Counted from the stretch's first letter, positions 25,663-34,993 are shown. The stretch is 42,622 nt of DNA from Bauldia sp. (GCA_020442065.1 JAGRKZ010000020.1:1-42622); one strand, 5' to 3'. Notes: generated by a model not told the origin, from the letters alone. Numbers and translations are program-made.

Positions 25663-26874
25663 CTATTCGTCCGAGAAGAGCATTTCGTAGGCGGAAAGGA
25701 GCTTGGGCTCCTCGTGATCCCAGCCGAGCTGGTTCTCAATTCTGAGCCGGGCGTAGGCGCTCATCTTCTGGCGCAGACAGTCGTCAGACAGCAGCTCGAT
25801 GATCTTGTCACCGAAGTCGGCGGAGTCGTTTCGCTTTGCGTAGAGAGCGGCGTCCCCGGCTGAGAACCTGCCTTCGGTGGAGTCGAACTGGACCAGCGGA
25901 AGCCCGAGCGCCATGTACTCCAGGGTCTTGTTCATGGTCGACTTGTCGTTGAACGGCGACCATCGATCCGGATTGACGCCTATGTCTGCAGTCGAGAGGA
26001 TTTCGAGCAGCTCGGCGTCGCTGATCCGGCCGGTAAAACGCACGAAGCTGTTGACGCCGAGGTCGGTGCAAAGGGCCTTGGCGGTCGCCAGGTACGGACC
26101 GCTGCCGATGACAACGAACTGCACATCGGTGCGTTTGCGTTTCTCGACGATGTGGCGGACCGCCTCGAGCAGGAGGTCTATCCCCTCCGACTCGCCGATG
26201 ACGCCGACATAGCCGGCAAGATAGGTCCGCCCCGCTTTCCACGATGGATTGGGAGGGACCCGCCTTAGCCGCTTGAGGCTCGGCCCCGAGCGAATGATGA
26301 ACACCTTTTCCGCCGGCATCTTCCCGCGTTCTATGGCGATCCGGCGATAGGACTCATTTGTCGCGATCGAGACGTCGGAGAACATGAAGGTCAGCCGCTC
26401 GAAGAACTTCAGCAGGTGCCAGAAGATATCGCGTCGGCCGAACTTCGCCTCGTACAGCTCGGGATTTATGTCGTGGTGATCGAAGAGCAGGCGCTTGCGG
26501 CCGAATAGCTTGAAGAAGGTTCCGACGAGGAACAGAAGGTCGGGCGGATTGCAGATGTGGATCGCATCGAATCCCTGCTCCCGCGAGACGCGGAATGCCA
26601 GCCGGAACTCCCAATAGAGCGCCGTCGCATACTCCTTGAGATATCCTACGGCGCCTTGTCCTTCCGGGGGGAGGGGATGACGGTAGATTTCGATCCCGTC
26701 GATCCTGTCCCGGAGGCTTTCCGCGCCGACCCCCACCGGGCAAATGACGGACACCTGGTATCCCGCTCTCTGCAGGGCCGTTGCTTCAGACCAGACCCGT
26801 CGATCGAAAGGGACCGGAAGGTTCTCGACGATGATGAGGACCCGGCGGGGACGGCTACCAGGAGAAACCGTCAT
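25663..26874 (-). CDS. GT4-family glycosyltransferase
   Basis: Retaining GT-B glycosyltransferase of 403 residues. It starts MTVSPGSRPRRVLIIVENLP followed by VPFDRRVWSEATAL, typical of WbnK/PelF-like GT4 enzymes in acidic polysaccharide loci. DHHDINPELYEAKFG is a conserved block of this subgroup. The second domain has YLAGYVGVIGESEGIDLLLE and VNPDRWSPFNDKSTMNKTLE, with YMALGLPLVQFD and the E-containing ligand loop. It overlaps the 3' end of the GDP-mannose dehydrogenase gene by 20 nt, indicating coupled expression, so it may transfer the uronic acid that enzyme makes. This donor is an inference from gene order. Confidence 0.92.
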   Translation of the reverse strand: MTVSPGSRPRRVLIIVENLPVPFDRRVWSEATALQRAGYQVSVICPVGVGAESLRDRIDGIEIYRHPLPPEGQGAVGYLKEYATALYWEFRLAFRVSREQGFDAIHICNPPDLLFLVGTFFKLFGRKRLLFDHHDINPELYEAKFGRRDIFWHLLKFFERLTFMFSDVSIATNESYRRIAIERGKMPAEKVFIIRSGPSLKRLRRVPPNPSWKAGRTYLAGYVGVIGESEGIDLLLEAVRHIVEKRKRTDVQFVVIGSGPYLATAKALCTDLGVNSFVRFTGRISDAELLEILSTADIGVNPDRWSPFNDKSTMNKTLEYMALGLPLVQFDSTEGRFSAGDAALYAKRNDSADFGDKIIELLSDDCLRQKMSAYARLRIENQLGWDHEEPKLLSAYEMLFSDE

Positions 26875-28171
26875 AAGATTGCCTGTCGAGACCGGGGAAC
26901 TTGCCCCGGCCGAAATCCAGAACTTGCTGATCGGGCTTCAGGAGGCTCGCGACCTCGCTGTAGGCCTTGTCGCCGTTGGTCAGCACCACTGTCTCGGCAT
27001 GTTCGACCGCGTCTCCGAGAGTCGGAACCATGAGCTGAGCAATGTGAGGAATCCTGTCTAGCAGGAATTCGCGATTGGCTCCGATAAGCTGGCTCAACTC
27101 GATATTGGGATCGAATATTCGGATATCGTAACCTTTGCCGAGCAGCCGCTCGACCACCTCAAGATAGGGGGACTCCCGAAGATCATCTGTTCCCGGCTTA
27201 AAGCTCAGGCCCAGGAAAGAGAGGCGGCGGCGCCCCTGCGCAAGGATCCATGAGACACCGCGTTCGATTTGCGCGAGGTTGCTCCTCATGAGGTTCTGAA
27301 GGATCGGGACATCGATGCCGCGCTTGTCGGCCAGCCGCGAAATGGCACGCACGTCCTTCGGCAGGCACGAGCCCCCGAAAGCAAAGCCCGGGCGGAGGTA
27401 TGCCGCCGAGATGTTCAGGCGGCGATCGGCAACGAAGATGTCCATAAGTCGATGGCTGTCGATGCCGATGGACTTGCAGATGGTTCCGACTTCGTTCCCG
27501 AACGCTACCTTCAGCGCGTGCCAGGAGTTTTCCACGAACTTCGTCATTTCGGCGATAATGATGTCTGTCTTCAGGCGCTCGCCGGGGAGCCCGTCGTACA
27601 ATCGGAAGACACTCTCGGCGACCTCGTCGCGATCGGATCCCACGACGATGCGGCCCGGATTGTTGAAGTCTTCGACCGCCGAGCCCTCCCGCATGAACTC
27701 GGGGTTCACGGCGACGTCGAAGCCGGCCCCGGCACTCTTGCCAGAAGCTGCCTCGAGTGCGGGGATGACCACTTCGCGGACCGTGCCCGGAAGCACCGTC
27801 GAGCGGACGATGACGAGGTGAGGCGATTTTTTTTCGGAGAGGACCGTACCGATTTCACTGCAGACGGCCCGCAGCGCGTCCAGGCTCTGCGTTCCATCGG
27901 CGGCGCTGGGCGTGCCGACGCAGATCAGCGACACGTGCGAATGTAGAACAGCGTCAGTGGCGCTGGTCGTTGCCCTCAGCCGACCGCTCCGGACGCCCTC
28001 GGCGACCAGATCGTCAATGTCGGCTTCGATGATCGGCGAGGTTCCCGATGCGAGCACGTCGACCTTGTCGGCCTTTCGGTCGACACCCACGACATCGTGA
28101 CCCATGCTCGCAAAACAGGCGGCACAAACGGTCCCGACATAGCCCAGGCCGAAGATACTGATGCGCTCCAC
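26855..28171 (-). CDS. GDP-mannose 6-dehydrogenase (AlgD-like)
   Basis: Oxidises GDP-mannose in two NAD steps to GDP-mannuronate, 438 residues. The N-terminal Rossmann motif is ISIFGLGYVGTVCAACFAS; the middle has VAVNPEFMREGSAVEDF; and the catalytic Cys is in the long diagnostic block AYLRPGFAFGGSCLPKDVRA. The next segments, MRSNLAQIE, LGLSFKPGTDDLRESP and GKGYDIRIFDPN followed by GANREF, resemble Pseudomonas AlgD much more than UDP-glucose dehydrogenase, so GDP-mannose is the better substrate call. Start is GTG. It lies 104 nt after the heparinase-like gene and overlaps the next GT4. Together they point to a mannuronate-type acidic sugar in the polymer. Confidence 0.87.
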   Translation of the reverse strand: MERISIFGLGYVGTVCAACFASMGHDVVGVDRKADKVDVLASGTSPIIEADIDDLVAEGVRSGRLRATTSATDAVLHSHVSLICVGTPSAADGTQSLDALRAVCSEIGTVLSEKKSPHLVIVRSTVLPGTVREVVIPALEAASGKSAGAGFDVAVNPEFMREGSAVEDFNNPGRIVVGSDRDEVAESVFRLYDGLPGERLKTDIIIAEMTKFVENSWHALKVAFGNEVGTICKSIGIDSHRLMDIFVADRRLNISAAYLRPGFAFGGSCLPKDVRAISRLADKRGIDVPILQNLMRSNLAQIERGVSWILAQGRRRLSFLGLSFKPGTDDLRESPYLEVVERLLGKGYDIRIFDPNIELSQLIGANREFLLDRIPHIAQLMVPTLGDAVEHAETVVLTNGDKAYSEVASLLKPDQQVLDFGRGKFPGLDRQSYDGFSW

Positions 28172-28275
28172 GTTCTAGGGCTCCGGATCGATGGTCTGCG
28201 GACAGACGGCTAGTTGTCACGTCAATGATTAAGTTCGCGTGAGCGCAAGCGTGAAAATGCGAGGTTTCGGCGCTC

Positions 28276-30249
28276 TTAGGTCGAGATGACCTTGAGACGG
28301 GTGGAAGCGCTGTGCTCACCGCCAAGCGTGCCGCCCCAGCGGAGCTGCGTGGTCGGCGCGCGGACACCAAATGCCGGCGAGGTCCAGGCGCCGGGAGACG
28401 CTTCGTCGCCGACAACGAGATCGAGGGAAAGCTGCGAAGGCCCGAGGATCTGCAACAATGAGCGACCATCGCGTCGGATCGTCAACGCCTCAGCGGTTTC
28501 TACCGTGAGCTCAGGGGAGAGCAGCAGGCCGATCTCGACTCCCGAATCATTGGTGCCGCCGAGAGTGTCAATTATGCGAATGGTGTGCTCGTGAGAGTCC
28601 ACCTCGACGGTCCGGCGATGGACGATACCGAACGTCTCGACATAGCCGTCGTGTTCGGCGACCAGGCGAACCTTTTGGCCATCGTCCTGACGCGCGACCA
28701 GGCGCCCGGTCGCCTTCCGACGCCAGTTGAAGGGGCCGGCGGTCTCGCTCGAACTGCGGTTCATCACCGTCAGCGTGTTGTGAGCGATCGTTGATCGGGC
28801 GTACTCACGCCGGAGCCTGTCCCCGAAGTAGAGATATGTTCCCGTGTCGATCAGCACCGGGCAGTCGTCCAGGTGAAGCCAGACCGAAAGCGTGTCTGCG
28901 TGCCCATGCGCCGCTATGGAAAGATGCCCCAGAGGACCGTGATCGTAGACGAGCAATACCCGCGTGTTCAGGAAAGATCCTCGCCAAACCGAGTAGCCGC
29001 CCTCGGGGAAAACCCGCAAACCCGTTGGTCCCGTGGAGGGCGGCGGCGCGGCACCGAAGAGGAGATCCCTCAGGTGCGGGGGGCTGCGCGGGGGGGCGAT
29101 CGCAGAATCGTCAAACATGGCCGCGGTCGCACCCAGCACGGAGGCGACATAGTCCCGCTCTGGCTCCTGCTGGAGCGCGACGACTCTACCGGCGTCGTTG
29201 TCGCCGATCTCCGGAACGTTGCCGCCTTCGTCCATCATCCAGCGCAACCAGCTGCCGGCGAGGTCGAGCCTCTCATCGACCGTGGCCACGAGTGGTCTTC
29301 CGCCTGCTCTGGCGACCAGTGCGGCGAAGAGATAGGCCTCCACAGTGAATCCCGTGTAGGTAGGGGACTGCTCGGCGCCGACGCCATCGTCCAGAATCTG
29401 ATTTGCTATTTCGCGCTCGAGCGTCGCGCGGCCCTTGGCTTCCCAGTCCGCGGCGCGCGGCAAGTCCGAGCAAAGCAGCCCCGCAATGAACAGGCCGAGC
29501 GATTCCAGGACGAGGTGGTTGTTCGCGGAGGAATAGGCGGATTCGAAGCGGTCGAGCCAGAACGCGTGGGCATTGACGAACGTGCGAAGCAGCGCGCGGT
29601 CCTCTGCACTGAATGCGTCACGGCCGAGAGCGGTCACGACAATCGATACAGTGACGATTCGCAGCGCCAGCTCGATGCCGGAATTCCAGTTCACGCCACG
29701 GAATGGAGGGTTGGCCGACATCCAACTGCGCACGACCGACATCACGTACCGGGCGGCCGATGCGCCGTCTCCGGATCGTGCCGCGTGAACCGCGATCGGT
29801 TGCAGAAACTGAAGGCGGTTCAACTCCCATACCAACTTGACGTCCCCGCGATCAGCACGCGCGCGGTAGGGCACGTTGAAGCAATACGTCTCGGAGCCCT
29901 CCCATTCCTGACCAGTGACAGGATCGACGTGCCAGGCACGAAGGATAGGCACGCCGTCGTCGTCGAGAAGGCCTTCGGGCCATTGCGAGCCCAGGAACGC
30001 GAATCCCAACCGCGCTCGATTCGCCTCATGAGCGAGAGCGGCATCGAGATTCGGCGGCGCCGGTCGAAGAAGTCGGTCTCGCAGTTCGGGGACGACCGGA
30101 ATTGCTCCGTCGCCGAGGACAAAGGCATCGAAGCCCTCGTCGTAGCGACGCCACGATAACCTCTTCACCTGCTCTCCGACGCGGTGGAAGACCTCGCCGG
30201 CACTCATCGAGCGCAGGCGGTTGGCGTACCAGCTCAACCGGTTCAGCAC
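28276..30249 (-). CDS. Heparinase II/III-family polysaccharide lyase
   Basis: Protein of 657 residues with the two-domain layout of Hepar_II_III enzymes. An alpha/alpha-toroid N-terminal domain (about residues 90-380) contains FNVPYRARADRGDVKLVWEL, NWNSGIELALRIV, SSANNHLVLESLGLFIAGLL and EQSPTYTGFTVEAYLF. The beta-sandwich C-terminal domain has the catalytic-region signature HLSIAAHGHADTLSVWLHLD, then VLIDTGTYLYFG, and a late IAHNTLTVM. No signal peptide is evident, as is usual for the type encoded in exopolysaccharide operons, where it may trim or release chains. GTG start. It sits between the Sel1-repeat gene and the GDP-mannose dehydrogenase gene, in one minus-strand run. Confidence 0.9.
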   Translation of the reverse strand: MLNRLSWYANRLRSMSAGEVFHRVGEQVKRLSWRRYDEGFDAFVLGDGAIPVVPELRDRLLRPAPPNLDAALAHEANRARLGFAFLGSQWPEGLLDDDGVPILRAWHVDPVTGQEWEGSETYCFNVPYRARADRGDVKLVWELNRLQFLQPIAVHAARSGDGASAARYVMSVVRSWMSANPPFRGVNWNSGIELALRIVTVSIVVTALGRDAFSAEDRALLRTFVNAHAFWLDRFESAYSSANNHLVLESLGLFIAGLLCSDLPRAADWEAKGRATLEREIANQILDDGVGAEQSPTYTGFTVEAYLFAALVARAGGRPLVATVDERLDLAGSWLRWMMDEGGNVPEIGDNDAGRVVALQQEPERDYVASVLGATAAMFDDSAIAPPRSPPHLRDLLFGAAPPPSTGPTGLRVFPEGGYSVWRGSFLNTRVLLVYDHGPLGHLSIAAHGHADTLSVWLHLDDCPVLIDTGTYLYFGDRLRREYARSTIAHNTLTVMNRSSSETAGPFNWRRKATGRLVARQDDGQKVRLVAEHDGYVETFGIVHRRTVEVDSHEHTIRIIDTLGGTNDSGVEIGLLLSPELTVETAEALTIRRDGRSLLQILGPSQLSLDLVVGDEASPGAWTSPAFGVRAPTTQLRWGGTLGGEHSASTRLKVIST

Positions 30250-30366
30250 GCGCTCGACCTTGCGCTCATGTCCGCGGCTCCGACGAAGATCCTCTGCGCC
30301 CGCGGTCCGCGCCGGCGTTCGGTGCCCCCCTCAAGGGCGTCCGTTCCTCCCGAGCTGCCGTCGGTT

Positions 30367-33300
30367 TTACGATGGTGCCGACAGGAGGCTGACGAGAAGA
30401 TCGAAGCTGATGAACGTCCCGTCACAGTTGGCAATGGCCTTGGTCTCGCAGTAGCTCTTGATCGCAGCTTCCGTTCCTCGACCGTGCACACCATCCACGG
30501 ATCCACCGTAGCCGCCGCCTCGCAGATACTGCTGAACGATCGAAATCAAAGCCTGTGGCGGCATTCTCATCAGTTGTGCCGCCACGTTACCGGCACCGAG
30601 GGCCGCTGCAGCGGTCCTCAGATGCTCCCCGGCGCTTTCGTAGTTGCGCGGGTCTCGAATTTCCTCGAGCAACAACACACCCAGGGTGAGATCTGCGCTG
30701 GTATTGCCCGCCTTAGCCGCTGCTTCGAAGGCCTCGGCCGCCTGGAGGGGATCGCGCTGGTCATCCGGTAGACGCAGGTACAGCTGTCCGAGATCGAACG
30801 CGGCTGTGGAGACATCGCCAGCAGCGACGGCCTGCTCGAGGTAGACGCGTGCCTTGTCCAGATCGATCGGGACGCCCCTGCCGTTCTGGTACATGTTGGC
30901 GAGGGCGGTCATCGCGGACGTCTCGCCGAGTTCGGCGGCGCGTTCGTAGGCTTCGCGGGCTTTGCCGAGGTCACGGTTGGGGGTGCTCTCATCAGAGTAG
31001 AGATCGCCCAGGGCGCGTGAACCGGCGGCGACCTCGCCAGCCGCAACTGCACTCTCGAGCATGTCGCGAGCGAGATCGAAGTCCTTGGCGACGCCGGTGT
31101 CGCCCGAGGAGTAGAGATTGGCCAGTGCAAGCATCGCGCCTGCGTTGCCAAGGTCGGCCGCGGCCTTGTAGGCCGCCAACGCATTCACCGGATCACGCTG
31201 CGGAGCCGGCGCGTCGAGATAGAGATCCCCAAGGAAGCGCGACGCAAAGCCCGGCTGGCCGGCTTTGACCGCATCCTCATAGAGACTCCTTGCACGATCG
31301 AAATCGAAGGCGAGGCCGTCGCCTTTCGCGAGCATTCTTCCGAGCATCATCATCGCCCAGGCATCGCCCGTTTCGATGGCCCGCTGGTAGGACTCCTCGG
31401 CCTTCGCCGGGTCGCGATGGTCGGCGTCGGCGGTCCGGTAGAGGTCGCCGAGGGCGCGCGAAGCTGGCCCAATACTGCCCGCTTGGATGGCGTCTTCGAG
31501 AAGCTGCCGGGCCGCGTCGAAATTGATCGCAACCCCATCGCCATCGCCGAGCATCTTCGCCAATGAGATCATTGACGGCGCGTCTCCAAGCAGAATTGCG
31601 GCCTGATAAGCGGCGACGGCCTTGAGTGGATCTCGATGGTCCGCGGCAGCATCGCGATAGAGATCGCCGAGGGCACGGGAGCCTTGCCGAACATCGCCGG
31701 CCGCGATCGCTTCCTGCAGCAAGGCGAGTGCCTTGTCGAAATCGACGGGGACGCCGTCGCCGGTTGCGTACATGTTGGCGAGGGCGCGCATCGCGCCTGT
31801 GTCGCCTACGCCGATCGCGGTTTCGTAGGCCTGCTTGGCAAGCGCCACATCGCGCCTCGGAGGAGCGGCATTGAGGTAGAGATCGCCGAGCGCGACGGAG
31901 CCCGCGCCCACGTCGCCGCCAGCGATAGCCGCATCGAGGAGCGTCTTGGCGCGATCGAAATCCGCCGGCACTCCATCGCCCGCGGCGTAAAGGTTAGCGA
32001 GTTCGATCATCGCGTCGGTGTTGCCGATATCCACCGCCTTTTGGAAATACTCCGCGGCCTTGGCGGCATCGCGATTGGGCTCGTCGGCCCGGAGGAAGAG
32101 GGACCCCAGCACGGTGTACCCAACCGAGGGCTCGCCAGCCTCGACGACCTTCTCGAGCCACGCCCGGGCGGCATCGAAGTCGGCCGGTACGCCGTCACCG
32201 GCAGCGAGCATCCGCGCAAGCGGAATCATGGCCCAGGGATCACCCAGTTCCGCCGCGCGGACGTAGGCGGCAACGGCCATCGCCGGACGACGGTTTTGGG
32301 CCTCGGCGGTCCGGTAGAGATCACCCAGAGCCCGCGATCCGCCCCGGATGTCGCCATTTGCGACAGCGGCCTCGAAAAGCACCCGCGCCCTGTCGAAGTT
32401 GCCGGGAACGCTGTCGTCTGCGGCGAGGATCTTGCCGAGCGAGATTCGCGAGGCGTTGTCACCGAGATCAACGGCCTTCTGGTACGCTTCAGCCGCCATG
32501 GCCAGGTCACGGTCGTCCGGGCCGGCATCACGGTAGATGTCACCAAGCGTGCGCCATCCGGTTCGCGCAGATCCGGCCGCAATCGCGGCTTCGACCAACC
32601 GGCGCGCGCGGTCGAAGTCCATCGGCACTTCAGTGCCCGCCGCGAGGATCTGGGCAAGCTCGATCATCGAAGTAGTGTCGCCGAGCGCGATGGCCTGTTC
32701 AAAGGCCTTCACGGCTGCCGCCGGATCTCGATTTGGCGGTGCAGCCTCGAGATAGAGATTGCCGAGGGCGGCCGATCCTTCGACCTCCTGGCCCGCGGCG
32801 ATCGCGGCCACAAGCAGATCACGGGCACGCTCGAAGTCCACGGGTACGCCATCGCCTGCGGCGAGCATCTCGGCGAGCGAAAACATCGACGAGACATCGC
32901 CGAGGTCGACGGCGCGCTGATACGCGCTCACAGCGCCTGCCGGGTCGTACACGGGCGTCGGTGCGCTCCGGAGCAGCGTGCCCAGCTCGCGTGAGCCTTC
33001 GATCACTTCACCGGCGATCACGGCGCGCTGAAGAAGGTCACGGGCACGGGCGTAGTCGGGATCAAGTCCACCGCTGTCGGCGGCGAGAAGCTGGGCAAGA
33101 GCGATCATCGAAACCGAATCGCCAAGCTCCGCGGCGCGTTCGTAGGCGGCGGCCGCCTTGGTGGCGCTGCGATTGGGCGACTCGGCGTCGCGATAGAGGT
33201 TGCCGAGGTCGCGGGAACCAAACGTCTCGTCGCCTGCCGCGATTGCATCCTCGAGGAGCTGGCGGGCTCGGTCGAAACTCGCCTCAACACCGTCGCCGGT

Positions 33301-33588
33301 CGCATAAAGGTCCGCCAGAAGATGCATTGCGCTGACGCTGCCCGCCCGCACGGCCTCTTCGAGGATGACAGCGGCCTGCGAAGGGTTCCGATTTCCGGAT
33401 TGCTCGTCGAGCAAACCCTTGGCTCGCTCGACAAGCAGATCGAGGTAGGATCCGCCAGCGTCCGACTGAGCCAGCTGGATGGGGCGTTCGGCCGACTGCG
33501 CCAGACCGTTCTGTACGGAAGCGGCCATGGATAACCCCGCGATCGCACCAAGCAATGCGGGCAGCGGCAGACGTCCTCGGGTCAGCAT
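30367..33588 (-). CDS. Giant exported Sel1-repeat protein with peptidoglycan-binding-like C-terminus
   Basis: Secreted or periplasmic scaffold of 1,073 residues. The start MLTRGRLPLPALLGAIAG, preceded by AAGGGAG at 8 nt, gives a signal peptide of about 31 residues. Residues 85-962 are 12 tandem units of about 73 residues, each holding two Sel1-like (TPR-type) hairpins: AMxxLAxxLAxGDGVPxDFD with the ALGDLYRDAxxxxRDPAKA half. A thirteenth, degenerate unit follows, then a compact domain (about 1010-1060; QYLRGGGYGGSVDGVHGRGT) resembling the peptidoglycan-binding PG_binding_1 fold. Sel1 proteins such as AlgK form periplasmic docking platforms in alginate secretion, and this one may play that role. 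It is much longer than AlgK and no close relative is recognised. It lies immediately upstream of the heparinase-like gene. Confidence 0.9.
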   Translation of the reverse strand: MLTRGRLPLPALLGAIAGLSMAASVQNGLAQSAERPIQLAQSDAGGSYLDLLVERAKGLLDEQSGNRNPSQAAVILEEAVRAGSVSAMHLLADLYATGDGVEASFDRARQLLEDAIAAGDETFGSRDLGNLYRDAESPNRSATKAAAAYERAAELGDSVSMIALAQLLAADSGGLDPDYARARDLLQRAVIAGEVIEGSRELGTLLRSAPTPVYDPAGAVSAYQRAVDLGDVSSMFSLAEMLAAGDGVPVDFERARDLLVAAIAAGQEVEGSAALGNLYLEAAPPNRDPAAAVKAFEQAIALGDTTSMIELAQILAAGTEVPMDFDRARRLVEAAIAAGSARTGWRTLGDIYRDAGPDDRDLAMAAEAYQKAVDLGDNASRISLGKILAADDSVPGNFDRARVLFEAAVANGDIRGGSRALGDLYRTAEAQNRRPAMAVAAYVRAAELGDPWAMIPLARMLAAGDGVPADFDAARAWLEKVVEAGEPSVGYTVLGSLFLRADEPNRDAAKAAEYFQKAVDIGNTDAMIELANLYAAGDGVPADFDRAKTLLDAAIAGGDVGAGSVALGDLYLNAAPPRRDVALAKQAYETAIGVGDTGAMRALANMYATGDGVPVDFDKALALLQEAIAAGDVRQGSRALGDLYRDAAADHRDPLKAVAAYQAAILLGDAPSMISLAKMLGDGDGVAINFDAARQLLEDAIQAGSIGPASRALGDLYRTADADHRDPAKAEESYQRAIETGDAWAMMMLGRMLAKGDGLAFDFDRARSLYEDAVKAGQPGFASRFLGDLYLDAPAPQRDPVNALAAYKAAADLGNAGAMLALANLYSSGDTGVAKDFDLARDMLESAVAAGEVAAGSRALGDLYSDESTPNRDLGKAREAYERAAELGETSAMTALANMYQNGRGVPIDLDKARVYLEQAVAAGDVSTAAFDLGQLYLRLPDDQRDPLQAAEAFEAAAKAGNTSADLTLGVLLLEEIRDPRNYESAGEHLRTAAAALGAGNVAAQLMRMPPQALISIVQQYLRGGGYGGSVDGVHGRGTEAAIKSYCETKAIANCDGTFISFDLLVSLLSAPS
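30703..33336 (-). repeat. Twelve tandem ~219-bp Sel1-type units
   Basis: Coding repeats of 73 codons each; unit 3 is exactly 73 residues (VSSMFSLAEM to IALGD). Units differ at many positions, so the array is old rather than freshly expanded. The most conserved columns are the GDGVPxDFDRAR and ALGDLYRDA segments. Confidence 0.88.
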
Positions 33589-33782
33589 CTTCGGATCTCC
33601 CTTTTGGCCTCTTCGGTCCCGACGCATCAGCGGGCCTTGTTCCCGATATCGAGTTGCGCACACCGTACCGAGACGACAAGGCACTTTTCGTCAAAATTTC
33701 TATATGGGTTAATGTTGGCGGGGCGGTGACAGATTTTTGGCGGCCCCGTGGTGTGCGCGTCGACGGTGCGACGCGGGCCGAC

Positions 33783-34523
33783 TCAGGCAGGCGCGACCGA
33801 GCCCAAGTTGCCCGACCTGCTGCGGACCGGAATTGCCGCGACCCAGATAAAACTGGCGATCGTGAAGGCGTAAAACATCTCCCTGGTTTCGTTGAGGCCG
33901 TGCGTCAGCGGGCCGCTTGTCAAGAAGATCAGCACGGAGCAGAGCAAAACCGGATACCAGATATAGACGAGGAGGCGGGCTCCCGGAAAAGGCAACTGCT
34001 GCTCTTGGGCGAAGCGGGCCAATGGACCTCGGCGGCAGAGCAGGGGATAGAACGCAAACGCCGCCAAGAAGAAATACTGGAACAGCCTGTCGGAGTTGAG
34101 AAGCGTTCTAGGGTTCAATATGTTCCCCAACTGCCCTCCCAATCGGTCAGACTGTTCTCCCTGCACGAAATTCAGGTTGTGCAGATTGAATTCCCCTTGG
34201 GAATTCTCCTCTGCGACGACTTCCGGTGTCTTGTATTGTAGGTATGACTGAAGCCAACTGGTTTCTTCGCCGAAGAATACGATGCAGCAGAAAGCCCATC
34301 CGAGAAAAAAAACGCGCACCAATCGTTTGCTGCGGATGGCGGCGAAGATCGCTGTAAAGGCTCCAACCACGTAAAAGACAGCCGTGAGGAGCTCTACCGG
34401 CGTAAGTTCTCCCAGCCACAAAGCGGCTGACGCGTCGGGACCAACAATGAAAATGTAGATCGGGAGGATAGACAACAGGAGGACGATGATCGTCGGCCTC
34501 CACGACCTAAGATCCACTTTCAC
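33783..34523 (-). CDS. Integral membrane protein of unknown function, EExxW and NLHN motifs
   Basis: Protein of 246 residues with seven or so hydrophobic helices: TIIVLLLSILPIYIFIV near the start, LTAVFYVVGAFTAIFAAI, then FFLGWAFCCIVFF. Directly after helix 3 comes GEETSWLQSY, and in the following loop TPEVVAEENSQGEFNLHNLN. I recall this GEExSWxQ...TPE...N.QGE.NLHN pattern from uncharacterised membrane proteins of other bacteria, but know no function. The acidic pair and the HN motif face the same side and could bind a metal or a headgroup. GTG start with an excellent GAGGAG 7 nt upstream. It lies 194 nt before the Sel1-repeat gene, on the same strand. Confidence 0.8.
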   Translation of the reverse strand: MKVDLRSWRPTIIVLLLSILPIYIFIVGPDASAALWLGELTPVELLTAVFYVVGAFTAIFAAIRSKRLVRVFFLGWAFCCIVFFGEETSWLQSYLQYKTPEVVAEENSQGEFNLHNLNFVQGEQSDRLGGQLGNILNPRTLLNSDRLFQYFFLAAFAFYPLLCRRGPLARFAQEQQLPFPGARLLVYIWYPVLLCSVLIFLTSGPLTHGLNETREMFYAFTIASFIWVAAIPVRSRSGNLGSVAPA

Positions 34524-34586
34524 GACTGTGCTCCTCGATCTGTCAGCGGTTGCCGACAGAGAAGACCGGAGTTGATTTAGAAGTGC

Positions 34587-34955
34587 TTACTGCTCGCTAG
34601 CTGGAACGTCTTCACCCACTTTGGCGATTTCGCTGCCGCTATAGGAAGCGAAGACGGCGGTAGGTCCCGAAGTCACGCAGGCGACGATCTTGGCGGAACT
34701 ATCGGCATCGCCATCGCCGTAGTCACGGATCAGCATTGCGGCGTTGCGCCCCAAGACGGCCTGGTCAGCGGTCTCAAGATCCGACGCAGCCGACACGGCT
34801 TCACAGAGTTGGCTGGCACATTCCGGGGTCAGGACAGTGGCCGTCGGCGGGCAGGCCGACAATGCTTCGCCGTCGGCCGCACGAACCTCAATCGGGACAC
34901 CGGTGACGCTCGCAAGGACGAGCGCGGTCGCTACGGCACCAACATATCTTCTCAT
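34587..34955 (-). CDS. Small exported protein of unknown function
   Basis: Protein of 122 residues. MRRYVGAVATALVLASVTGV, ending near EVRAADGE, is a signal peptide; the start is supported by GGAG 7 nt upstream, and an ATG 8 codons earlier is less well placed. The mature part carries four or five cysteines (ACPPTATVLTPEC, QLCEAV, IVACVTSG), suggesting disulphide bonding in the periplasm. No family is recognised. It is the first gene after a good minus-strand promoter and is followed, 64 nt downstream, by the membrane protein gene, so it probably heads the minus-strand operon. Confidence 0.7.
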   Translation of the reverse strand: MRRYVGAVATALVLASVTGVPIEVRAADGEALSACPPTATVLTPECASQLCEAVSAASDLETADQAVLGRNAAMLIRDYGDGDADSSAKIVACVTSGPTAVFASYSGSEIAKVGEDVPASEQ

Positions 34956-34993
34956 TGCGCTACTCCGCGTAATCGTCACCCCGACCGTCGTTG

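Noticed and set aside
26855-28171. UDP-glucose 6-dehydrogenase for the AlgD-like gene
   Set aside because: The block AYLRPGFAFGGSCLPKD and the following segments fit GDP-mannose dehydrogenase better.
28873-30159. A 428-codon plus-strand frame opposite the heparinase II/III gene
   Set aside because: No recognisable domain; the opposite frame has clear lyase motifs.
31636-32994. A 452-codon plus-strand frame opposite the Sel1 repeats
   Set aside because: It mirrors the repeat array; periodic because the array is periodic.
30703-33336. CRISPR-like array suggested by regular spacing
   Set aside because: Units of about 219 bp are in frame and encode Sel1 repeats; there are no short identical repeats with unique spacers.
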